Of a DNA stretch of 64,000 nt, positions 55,570 to 62,965 are shown one piece after another (the first letter of the stretch is position 1; each line of letters starts with the position of its first letter). Origin of the DNA: Spartinivicinus ruber (GTDB lineage: Bacteria > Pseudomonadota > Gammaproteobacteria > Pseudomonadales > Zooshikellaceae). The stretch spans positions 5,176,354 through 5,240,353 of the forward strand of contig NZ_CP048878.1 in the NCBI RefSeq assembly GCF_011009015.1. Reading direction: 5' to 3'. A model generated the notes under the pieces. That model made no database searches. It saw nothing but the letters and a program-made list of their open reading frames with translations, and was not told where the DNA came from. A program made the position numbers and the translations under genes.

Positions 55570-55818
55570 TTAAGAGTCGTTTTTCCTTTGCGTATATTTA
55601 AAATAAAGTTCAAGTGTCGTAAATGATGCAAGAGTCAAAAAATCCAAATAATCATTAAGACCTTGTTTAGCTGATTCCTTATCAGTGTAAGGTCCAAGAG
55701 TTGGGCCTTCTCTTGTATAAAAATACCACTTGTGATTTGATTGATAATAACGACCATTTAGTCTTGTTGAATATATATTACACTGACTAGAATTGTCATC
55801 ACTTCGTATAGCCATCAT
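55570..55818 (-). CDS. Small DUF6316-like protein
   Basis: 82 residues from the ATG at 55818 (a TTG seven codons upstream is possible but less likely). Contains GRYYQSNHKWYFYTREGPTL, then GPYTDKESAKQGLNDYLDFL, reading like the DUF6316 family of small proteins (WYF.TREG...GPF...A..GL..F). Soluble, no signal peptide; function unknown. Confidence 0.65.
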   Translation of the reverse strand: MMAIRSDDNSSQCNIYSTRLNGRYYQSNHKWYFYTREGPTLGPYTDKESAKQGLNDYLDFLTLASFTTLELYFKYTQRKNDS

Positions 55819-56011
55819 TTTCCCATATAAACTAAACAAAGTTATAAAAAATTATCTTGCAGCAATACTCGATCTTATGTTTATATTTTATACAAACTAA
55901 TAGTATTTGTACATCAACTTCCTTCTATCTCCTCGATTAACTGGTACTGGTATAACATTTGCTCAATACAGAGAAACGGATTAAATAACTTCAATACATA
56001 GGTCGGCAGAA

Positions 56012-56536
56012 ATGAACTCATTACAATCAATCAAAAAGTTATTGTTTTGCAGTGTGTTAGTGTCTAGCTTTCTCTTTATTCCAATAAAGGGATTTTCAGC
56101 GCTATTACTATTCCAAGTAACAGATACCAATAACCCAATGCTTTTGTCAGGCATGTTTAGTGTTGATGATTCTGACTCAAACTATGGAACTGGTTTTCAA
56201 CCCTTAGTTGACTGGGCTTTTTTTGACATGGAAGGTATACCGGGTATTTATACTCCCGTCGATACTGTTATCAACGCAACGGCTTTTATTAACTTATCAA
56301 ACTTTACTTTATCTACACTTGACTTTAGCTCTATTGATACCGTTATCCCACCTACTCCCCCTAGCGGCAATAGCCTTACCTTTAACCCTGATAATACTTG
56401 GGCTTCAAATAATATAAATGGTAGTTATATTGTTAGATTAATCAGAATTTCTGAGCCTAAAATACTATCACTATTCCTGATGTTACTATTAGCCTGTTTA
56501 ATTTTTTACAAGCAAAAGCCGCCGCTCCGTAAGTAG
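56012..56536 (+). CDS. Secreted protein with a PEP-CTERM-like C-terminal sorting signal
   Basis: 174 residues. Signal peptide (LLFCSVLVSSFLFIPIKGFS), short mature domain with no recognised fold, rich in Asn/Asp/Thr, and a C-terminal block ISEPKILSLFLMLLLACLIF followed by YKQKPPLRK. This is the EP motif, transmembrane helix and basic tail order of PEP-CTERM proteins, which are processed by exosortase EpsH/XrtA elsewhere in the genome. The first Pro of PEP is Ser here. Suggests surface anchoring or extracellular-matrix export; inferred. Confidence 0.65.
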   Translation: MNSLQSIKKLLFCSVLVSSFLFIPIKGFSALLLFQVTDTNNPMLLSGMFSVDDSDSNYGTGFQPLVDWAFFDMEGIPGIYTPVDTVINATAFINLSNFTLSTLDFSSIDTVIPPTPPSGNSLTFNPDNTWASNNINGSYIVRLIRISEPKILSLFLMLLLACLIFYKQKPPLRK

Positions 56537-56541
56537 TAATA

Positions 56542-56558
56542 AAGGGGCTATGCCCCTT
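56542..56558 (+). terminator. Terminator after the PEP-CTERM-like gene
   Basis: AAGGGGC / GCCCCTT, 7-bp stem, TAT loop, then GTTGTATTT. Six bases after the stop at 56536. Confidence 0.55.
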
Positions 56559-56716
56559 GTTGTATTTCGATTAGAAGTTAAAATATAATGCTTTATAACC
56601 AATAAAAAATTAGTAACTTCGCTTAATAGCTATTTACCCCCTCTATTAAGGCTCAAACTATCTATACTTAATTATGAAAATTCCTAGAGGTATTCTTTAG
56701 AAGTTATAGGTAGTTT

Positions 56717-57520
56717 ATGTTTAAGCATGTAATCTCTGTCTTATTTCTTTACTTTTTCACTTCAAGTCAAGCATTTTCAGAACATAATTGGAACAATTAC
56801 CATTGGGCTAGAACAGCAAACCCTTTCAATCTAAAAGTAATTGATAGCATGACCTCTAGCTGGGAAGGTGAGTTAGTTGAGTCTTTATCAAGGTGGTCTC
56901 ATTCTGTAGTGTTAAATCTTAGTGTTGATACATTTGATGATAATCAACGTACGCGGAAAAGATGTCGCATGGTCAAAGGCCAAATGCGTTTATGCAATGC
57001 AACGTATGGTTTTAACGGATGGCTCGGCTTAGCAACCATAGGCTTAGATGCTAATGGCCATATCGACCGTGGTACTGCCAAAATGAATGATAGCTACTCA
57101 TCTTATTGGGCTATACCAGGTGAAAAAAATCATGTTGTATGTCAGGAAATTGGCCATGTATTAGGTTTAGACCATACCAGTGAAGATGGAACAAGCCAAC
57201 AAACATGTATGGACTACTCAACGGACCCTAATAGCCAGTGGCCCAACCAACATGATTATGAGGAACTAGCCAAGCTTTATCAGCATCTTGATTTATATAA
57301 CAGTTATCAACATGAGGGAGAAACTACTAATGAAGGAAGTAGTTGCAATGCACCAGCTGGCAAAGGCTGCAATAAACAAGGAAATAATAACTTAGACCAC
57401 GATATTCCACCAATGGGTATCCGGGTGCACAAGGGGCGTAGTCATGAATTATGGGTGGCACCAAGACGTGATGGCGGCTTATGGGTTCACCATATCCGGT
57501 TAGCTCCAGAAGGGCACTAA
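56717..57520 (+). CDS. Matrixin-like secreted metalloprotease with QExxH zinc motif
   Basis: 267 residues. Signal peptide (HVISVLFLYFFTSSQAF), then a matrixin-like domain with VVCQEIGHVLGLDH (Gln143, Glu144, His147, His153) in place of HExxHxxGxxH, a Met-turn-like TCMDYSTDP (about 163-171), and Cys pairs at 83/93 (RKRC...RLC) and later (CNAPAGKGCN). The first zinc His is Gln; a related bacterial subgroup with CQE(I/V)GHxxGLDHQ seems to share this. It may still bind zinc or be altered. The C-terminal part after about 195 is low-complexity (NEGSSCNAPAGKGCNKQGNN). A small gene follows 17 bp downstream, probably cotranscribed. Confidence 0.8.
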   Translation: MFKHVISVLFLYFFTSSQAFSEHNWNNYHWARTANPFNLKVIDSMTSSWEGELVESLSRWSHSVVLNLSVDTFDDNQRTRKRCRMVKGQMRLCNATYGFNGWLGLATIGLDANGHIDRGTAKMNDSYSSYWAIPGEKNHVVCQEIGHVLGLDHTSEDGTSQQTCMDYSTDPNSQWPNQHDYEELAKLYQHLDLYNSYQHEGETTNEGSSCNAPAGKGCNKQGNNNLDHDIPPMGIRVHKGRSHELWVAPRRDGGLWVHHIRLAPEGH

Positions 57521-57537
57521 ATACGTAGAGTTAGGTT

Positions 57538-58035
57538 ATGTCCGAAAGATTTTCAGTAAAAAACCTCAAATTGTATAAACTGGGAGAAATTCCTCGATCT
57601 GAATTTATTGATGTTCCTACTAATAATACTGATTTATTAGACCAAGAAAAACGCAGTTTTTTCTTTAAGCTACTGAGAAGCCCCAAACCTCAAAAACAAA
57701 GTAAACCAAAAAGCTCAAAAAAAACAAAACACACAATAAAACTAAATGCTGTGGTTTGGCTTCATTTTGTCACACCACCCAAACAAAAAATTGCATTTAT
57801 GCTTGTTTATAAGGATTTAACTGGTGAGTTTGGTGTAATTGTTGAGGAAATAAACTCCACATCTGCTACTTCAATGATGTTATCTAATACTGTAGAAATA
57901 GAGTATACAGGAGATATTGAGTTTTTAAGAGCCTGTTGTGCAGGGATCGGCCCAAGCGAGTCAGTGACTATTGAAGGGCTGAATGTAAAAAGAGTGAAGT
58001 TAGCAGAAGACGTTTCCATAGATAAATCAGCGTAA
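57538..58035 (+). CDS. Uncharacterised protein cotranscribed with the metalloprotease
   Basis: 165 residues, not recognised. Basic linker at about 50-70 (LRSPKPQKQSKPKSSKKTKH) between an N-terminal stretch and a C-terminal beta-rich domain (NAVVWLHFVTPPKQKIAFML; FLRACCAGIGPSESVTIEGL). No signal peptide. Starts 17 bp after the metalloprotease, so probably an operon; a role such as protease inhibitor or regulator is possible but unproved. Confidence 0.7.
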   Translation: MSERFSVKNLKLYKLGEIPRSEFIDVPTNNTDLLDQEKRSFFFKLLRSPKPQKQSKPKSSKKTKHTIKLNAVVWLHFVTPPKQKIAFMLVYKDLTGEFGVIVEEINSTSATSMMLSNTVEIEYTGDIEFLRACCAGIGPSESVTIEGLNVKRVKLAEDVSIDKSA

Positions 58036-58058
58036 CCTCCCATAAAAAAAGTACATTC

Positions 58059-58076
58059 TATACCCTTCTCGAATGA
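58059..58076 (-). repeat. Copy of the TCATTCnCGAAG dispersed motif (reverse orientation)
   Basis: TCATTCGAGAAGGGTATA when read on the minus strand, in the spacer between the 165-aa gene and the LacI gene. Only copy in this orientation among the clear intergenic ones. Confidence 0.6.
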
Positions 58077-58090
58077 CTCATAGACTCAAC

Positions 58091-59146
58091 TCAACAACTC
58101 TCACGCTTCACCACTGCAACCGGTAAAACAACTTTCTGCTCTTTAGGTGATAACTCCTGTAATAACAAGTTTGCCGTTACCCGTCCTTTTTCAACAAATG
58201 GTTGATGCACTGTGGTCAAACCAGGATGGCAAACTGCCGCTTCAGGAATATCATCAAAGCCAACTATTTGTAATTGACTAGGAATAGATATCCCTAATTC
58301 AGCTGCTGCTTTGATCGCAGCTAGAGCGACTCGATCACTCATACACAATAATAAATTTGGTCTGTCTTTAGCCAATAGTAACTGCTTCGCGGCTTGATAA
58401 CTGATCTCTGCCTCATTGGTTGGAATATTCCATATTTGCTCAGGAGTTACTTTCAAGCCCGCTTGTTTCAACGCACCTAAATAGCCATCTAAGCGACGAG
58501 AGGAAATGGAGCGACTGGAATCCAACAGTTGCCGACCAGCCACATTGGTCAACTGAGGCTCATCAATGAGTCTCAGTCCCAAGATAGCTACCTGACAATC
58601 TTTAGTTTGCTTAATAGCATATTGGGCGATATCAAAAGCCCCTTGGAAATTATCGATATTGACTGAAGGGTAACCACCATAATCAAAATCAACAGTAATA
58701 ATATTTTTATGCTGTCGCTCAAGGCGCTCTAATACGGTGGCATTACGTGGTTCACCATACACAATAAAATAATCGGGTACGGCTTCAATACTTGGTTTGT
58801 GATAAGGTGTTTCCTTACTGGATAGTAGTAACATACTGACGTGTTGTTCATCAAACACTTCAGCCAAACCACTTAAAAAGCCATGGGCAACAGCATCATT
58901 AAAGTTGTATCGTAGCGGATCCGACAATACCACCCCTACAATGCCAGTCTCCCCTGTCCTTAATGCTCTGGCCGCAATATTAGGCCCGGTATAACCTAAC
59001 CGTTCACACTCAGCTAAAATTTTATCTCTTAATTTTGCTGATAATTGGTCTGGCCGGTTAAAAGCATTAGAGATCGTCGCCGTAGATACTCCTAACGCTT
59101 TTGATAAATCTTTAAGGGTTAATTTTTTTACTTCTACTCGTGGCAT
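58091..59146 (-). CDS. LacI-family transcriptional regulator of the alpha-glucoside genes
   Basis: 351 residues. LacI HTH at about 8-60 (LTLKDLSKALGVSTATISNA, FNRPDQLSAKLRDKIL, AARALRTGETGIVGVVLSD) followed by a periplasmic-binding-protein-like domain (LQIVGFDDIPEAAVCHPGLT at the C-terminal end is the typical conserved block). Regulates the upstream alpha-glucosidase and transporter genes, with which it is codirectional (87 bp after the alpha-glucosidase stop, separated by a 19-bp inverted repeat). Inducer is probably an alpha-glucoside; inferred from context. Confidence 0.93.
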   Translation of the reverse strand: MPRVEVKKLTLKDLSKALGVSTATISNAFNRPDQLSAKLRDKILAECERLGYTGPNIAARALRTGETGIVGVVLSDPLRYNFNDAVAHGFLSGLAEVFDEQHVSMLLLSSKETPYHKPSIEAVPDYFIVYGEPRNATVLERLERQHKNIITVDFDYGGYPSVNIDNFQGAFDIAQYAIKQTKDCQVAILGLRLIDEPQLTNVAGRQLLDSSRSISSRRLDGYLGALKQAGLKVTPEQIWNIPTNEAEISYQAAKQLLLAKDRPNLLLCMSDRVALAAIKAAAELGISIPSQLQIVGFDDIPEAAVCHPGLTTVHQPFVEKGRVTANLLLQELSPKEQKVVLPVAVVKRESC

Positions 59147-59176
59147 GCATATTGAACCTTCAAAATAACATCAGTT

Positions 59177-59225
59177 GTTTTCAGTTAGTGTAAAGATGAT
59201 TTGCTACTTTGCACTAACTGAAAAC
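59177..59225. other. 19-bp inverted repeat between the alpha-glucosidase and lacI genes
   Basis: Arms 59177-59195 and 59207-59225 match at 18 of 19 positions (GTTTTCAGTTAGTG / CACTAACTGAAAAC), with an 11-nt loop. No U-run in the minus direction, so it is more likely an mRNA-processing or stability hairpin, or a regulator site, than a simple terminator. Confidence 0.8.
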
Positions 59226-59232
59226 ACATTAT

Positions 59233-60852
59233 CTAAAATAACTGGCCAAAAAATGCTTGGTAAGCAGGCAAAACCAGCTGGCCATTTTCATAATGACCTT
59301 CAAAACCATGCCCAGCCAACTGTTCAATCTTGTTGATTGATAAAGGTATTGTCAGGGTATCAGCTGTTAAATTAACTGCAACCAATAACTGTTGATCTGG
59401 GTGACGCCGCCACCAAACTAAAGCCTCACCCGTATTTTCAAACAGCTCAATTGTACCATTGCGTAATGCTGGCTGTTGTTGGCGCCATTTAATAAACTGC
59501 CGGATAAAATGATAACTGGAATTAGGGTTTACCTGTTGTTCACTAACCGCTAAGTCGACATGCTGTTCAGACATGGGTAACCAAGTTTTTTCTTGAGAAA
59601 ACCCGGCATTAGTAGCATTTTTATCCCAGGGAATCGGCGTTCGACAGCCATCACGGCCCTTATACTCCGGCCAGAAAGGAATGCCATATGGATCTTGAAT
59701 CAGCTCAAAAGGTACATCAGCTTCGGGTAGGCCCAATTCCTCACCTTGATATAAACAAACACTGCCACGCATACTCATTAACATGGCCAGGCTAACTTGA
59801 GCAAACGCTTGCGAGGGATGCCCTTCCCCCCACCGAGTAACACTACGCACTGTATCATGGTTGCTTAGTGCCCAACATGGCCAGCCATCACCAATTTGCG
59901 CCTCAAGCTGGCAAACTACTTGTCGTATATAATCCGCATCGTGTTGTCTGTTAAGTAAATCAAAGGTATACGCCATATGCAGCTTATTGCCACCTGACGT
60001 ATAGTCCGCCATCACTTGCAAGGTATCATCAGCACCTATTTCACCAACCGTTGTGGTGCCAGGGTACTGATCCAATAATTGACGCAGTCTAACAATAAAA
60101 TCAATATTTTCCGGCTGACAAATATCATACACATGCCGTTGAAATGAATAAGGGTTATCTGGCCGCACCCCTAATGATTTCTTGGCACCAGCAGGTAGTG
60201 GTGGATTATCCTCCAAGTTTTTGCTGTGCACATAAAAGTTAACCGTATCAAGCCTGAAACCATCAACCCCCAGATCAAGCCAAAATTTAACTTCTTCTAA
60301 AACCTGCTGCTGAACAGCTTCATTGTGAAAATTTAAATCAGGTTGGCTCGCCAGAAAGTTATGCAAATAATACTGCTGGCGACGGGAATCCCACTGCCAG
60401 GCTGAACCACCGAATAAAGACAACCAGTTGTTAGGCGGGCTGCCATCAGGTTTTGCATTTGCCCATACATACCAATCAGCTTTTGGGTTAGTTTTATTTT
60501 GTTGGCTTTCTTGAAACCAAACATGTTGATCAGAAGTATGGCTTAACACCTGATCAATTAATATTTTTAAGCCTAACTGATGGGCTTTTTCCAATAACTC
60601 TTTAAAGTCATCAAGATGACCAAACATCGGGTCAACTGCCCGATAGTCTGACACATCATAACCAAAATCTTTCATGGGCGACTTAAAAAACGGCGAAAGC
60701 CAAATTCCGTCTACGCCTAAACTGGCAATATAGGGTAGTTTTTCAGTAACCCCTGGTAAGTCCCCAACACCATCATTATTACTATCAAAAAAACTACGTG
60801 GGTACACCTGATAAATGATAGCACCACGCCACCAGTCGGTATTTTGCTGCAT
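59233..60852 (-). CDS. aglA: Alpha-glucosidase, GH13 family
   Basis: 539 residues from ATG 60852 (AGGA 9 nt upstream; the longer ORF starting 60879 overlaps the permease gene). GH13 (alpha-amylase superfamily): GAIIYQVYPRSFFDSNNDGV start, LKILIDQVLSHTSDQH (region I, normally DxVxNHxS, here Gln replaces the first-strand residue and Ser-His-Thr ends it), GFRLDTVNFY (nucleophile Asp), TVGEIG (acid/base Glu) and ALSNHDTVR (third carboxylate). Hydrolyses maltose, sucrose or trehalulose-like alpha-glucosides inside the cell. It follows the second permease by 10 bp, matching the agl operon order in rhizobia. Confidence 0.93.
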   Translation of the reverse strand: MQQNTDWWRGAIIYQVYPRSFFDSNNDGVGDLPGVTEKLPYIASLGVDGIWLSPFFKSPMKDFGYDVSDYRAVDPMFGHLDDFKELLEKAHQLGLKILIDQVLSHTSDQHVWFQESQQNKTNPKADWYVWANAKPDGSPPNNWLSLFGGSAWQWDSRRQQYYLHNFLASQPDLNFHNEAVQQQVLEEVKFWLDLGVDGFRLDTVNFYVHSKNLEDNPPLPAGAKKSLGVRPDNPYSFQRHVYDICQPENIDFIVRLRQLLDQYPGTTTVGEIGADDTLQVMADYTSGGNKLHMAYTFDLLNRQHDADYIRQVVCQLEAQIGDGWPCWALSNHDTVRSVTRWGEGHPSQAFAQVSLAMLMSMRGSVCLYQGEELGLPEADVPFELIQDPYGIPFWPEYKGRDGCRTPIPWDKNATNAGFSQEKTWLPMSEQHVDLAVSEQQVNPNSSYHFIRQFIKWRQQQPALRNGTIELFENTGEALVWWRRHPDQQLLVAVNLTADTLTIPLSINKIEQLAGHGFEGHYENGQLVLPAYQAFFGQLF

Positions 60853-60862
60853 ATTTTTATTC

Positions 60863-61699
60863 CTAACCTTTAACAGCACCTGCCGTTAATCCAGAGACAA
60901 TTCTACGTTGAAAAACTAATAACAAGATAATTAATGGTATAGTTACTATTACCGAAGCCGCCATAATATTTCCCCAAGGTAACTCATGCTGGGAACTACC
61001 GCTGATCAAAGCAATAGCAACCGGTACCGTTCGCTGATCATCGGTTAACGTAAATGTCAGCGCGAATAAAAACTCATTCCATGCAGCAATAAAAGCCAAT
61101 AAGCCCGTTGTGATCACTGCTGGCCAAATTAATGGCATTAAAATTCTTGTTAACGTAGTCCAAGGTGTTGCCCCATCAATAAGGGCAGCATCTTCTAATT
61201 CTTTTGGCAGTTGTCGCATAAACGTGGTTAAAACCCAAACTGTAAAAGGTAGCGTAAATAGCGTATAGGAAATAACCAAACTTAATAAATTATTATATAA
61301 ATCAAACCAGCGGATCACTTCAAACAAACCTGCCAATACAGCAACTTGAGGGAACATCGACACAGCCAATACAATCACCAACAAAGCACGGCGGCCTTTA
61401 AATTCAATTCGTCCTAACGCATAAGCTGCAGTTATAGCTGCGAGTAATGAAATACCGACCACAGCGCTAGCCACTAATACAGAGTTTGCTATTGACCATA
61501 AAAAGCTCTCACTGGACAACACACTTTGGTAATTAACCAGTTGAATTTTATTAAGCAACAAGTCAACACTAAACAACTCACTTTTACTTTTTAGCGATGT
61601 CACTATTGCATAATAAAATGGAAATAGTGAAAACACTGTAACCACCAGTAAAAACAAATAAAAAAACACTTTATAAATTATTGCTTTTAATTTACTCAC
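60863..61699 (-). CDS. aglG: Carbohydrate ABC transporter permease (MalG/AglG type)
   Basis: 278 residues, about six membrane segments. EAA loop EDAALIDGATPWTTLTRILM (about 169-188), which contacts the transport ATPase. Belongs with the preceding permease, binding protein and alpha-glucosidase. Separated from the first permease gene by a 285-bp spacer that contains a dispersed repeat, unlike the tight spacing elsewhere in the operon. Confidence 0.92.
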   Translation of the reverse strand: MSKLKAIIYKVFFYLFLLVVTVFSLFPFYYAIVTSLKSKSELFSVDLLLNKIQLVNYQSVLSSESFLWSIANSVLVASAVVGISLLAAITAAYALGRIEFKGRRALLVIVLAVSMFPQVAVLAGLFEVIRWFDLYNNLLSLVISYTLFTLPFTVWVLTTFMRQLPKELEDAALIDGATPWTTLTRILMPLIWPAVITTGLLAFIAAWNEFLFALTFTLTDDQRTVPVAIALISGSSQHELPWGNIMAASVIVTIPLIILLLVFQRRIVSGLTAGAVKG

Positions 61700-61772
61700 A
61701 ACAATACCTCAAGGTGGTATTCTTATAACTTGTATTTAAACACAACAAAACCTTTATACCCACAGTGACAGA

Positions 61773-61984
61773 TAGTTTAGGCGAGGTCATCAAGTGATGA
61801 GTCCCAGTAGCACTTTCTTATAAGTTAAGGTTGCTACCACAAGTCTTGCTATTTCAGACTTGTCCCCAGAATCTTATGCATAATAAGTAACAGGCAGATA
61901 AATTCTCCTGAATAATCTACACTCCCACCCTCCTTGGTGTTCAAACGAAGATAAAAAAGCATAAACTTCATTCTCGAAGGGTAT
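61773..61984 (+). repeat. Dispersed repeat copy inside the agl operon
   Basis: TAGGCGAGGTCATCAAGTGA (61778-61797) resembles the interior of the element at 30321, and TCATTCTCGAAGGGTAT (61968-61984) is a terminal motif ending one base from the permease stop codon. The two blocks are about 170 bp apart, so this copy is rearranged or contains additional sequence. Confidence 0.55.
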
Positions 61985-62956
61985 TCACTTATCCATTCCC
62001 ACTTGCTTCCTCCCTAAATACAAATATACCAAAGTAATCAGAGCAATAATAAAGAACAAACAAGTAGAAGCCGCTGAGCCATAACCCACATCCTGAAATG
62101 ACACGAGCTGTTGACGGGCAAACACTGACATAGACATAGTATCAGTATTATTTGCAGTTAACACATAAATAACATCAAATACCCTTAATGCGTCTAATGC
62201 CCTAAAAATTACCGCCACCATAATAGTGGGAGCCAGCAATGGCAAAGTCACCCGAAAAAACAATTTTAATGGTGGAATACCATCAATTTTTGCTGCACGA
62301 TAGCAGTCAGTCGGCAACATTTGTAGCCCAGCAAAAATAAGCAAGGTCATAAAGGGAGTGGTTTTCCATACATCCACAATAACCACCGCCCACAAAGATA
62401 AATCTGAGTCTGCCGTCCAAGCGAGTGGTTTATCAATCAACCCCGCCGAAACTAATAGGTGATTAATCACACCAAACTGATCGTGGAGCATCCACCCCCA
62501 AATTTTAGCAGAAACAATGGTGGGTATAACCCAAGGGATTAATACTACCGTACGGAAAATAATACGGCCTGGAAATTTCTGATTTAATGCCAAGGCAATC
62601 AATAATCCTAACACCAACTCAATGCTGACTGACATTAAAGTAAAAAATACTGTATTCCAAACCGACTGCCACCATTCACTGTCTGTTAACAGGCCATAAT
62701 ACTCGCCATCTTCATAATATAAATAATTTCCAAAGCCAATCCACTCAAACTCATCTAAATTAGCCAAACTGGCATCAGTAAAACTAAACCAAATTGTTCT
62801 TAATAATGGCCAACCTGCTACTAAAAGCAACAAGATGATAGTAGGTACCAAAAAAGCCCAAGCATACACCACCCGTTGCTGCTGAGCAGACAAATTATTT
62901 AGCAGCAATGTTAATGTTCGTTTAGGGACTTGTTGTTTAGCAAGCGTCTGTTCCAT
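61985..62956 (-). CDS. aglF: Sugar ABC transporter permease (MalF/AglF type)
   Basis: 323 residues, about six membrane segments, N-terminal cytoplasmic stretch rich in Gln and Leu. EAA loop YRAAKIDGIPPLKLFFRVTL (about 239-258). Starts 10 bp after the binding-protein stop. Works with the next permease and the solute-binding protein to import an alpha-glucoside. Confidence 0.92.
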   Translation of the reverse strand: MEQTLAKQQVPKRTLTLLLNNLSAQQQRVVYAWAFLVPTIILLLLVAGWPLLRTIWFSFTDASLANLDEFEWIGFGNYLYYEDGEYYGLLTDSEWWQSVWNTVFFTLMSVSIELVLGLLIALALNQKFPGRIIFRTVVLIPWVIPTIVSAKIWGWMLHDQFGVINHLLVSAGLIDKPLAWTADSDLSLWAVVIVDVWKTTPFMTLLIFAGLQMLPTDCYRAAKIDGIPPLKLFFRVTLPLLAPTIMVAVIFRALDALRVFDVIYVLTANNTDTMSMSVFARQQLVSFQDVGYGSAASTCLFFIIALITLVYLYLGRKQVGMDK

Positions 62957-62965
62957 TGTTATATA

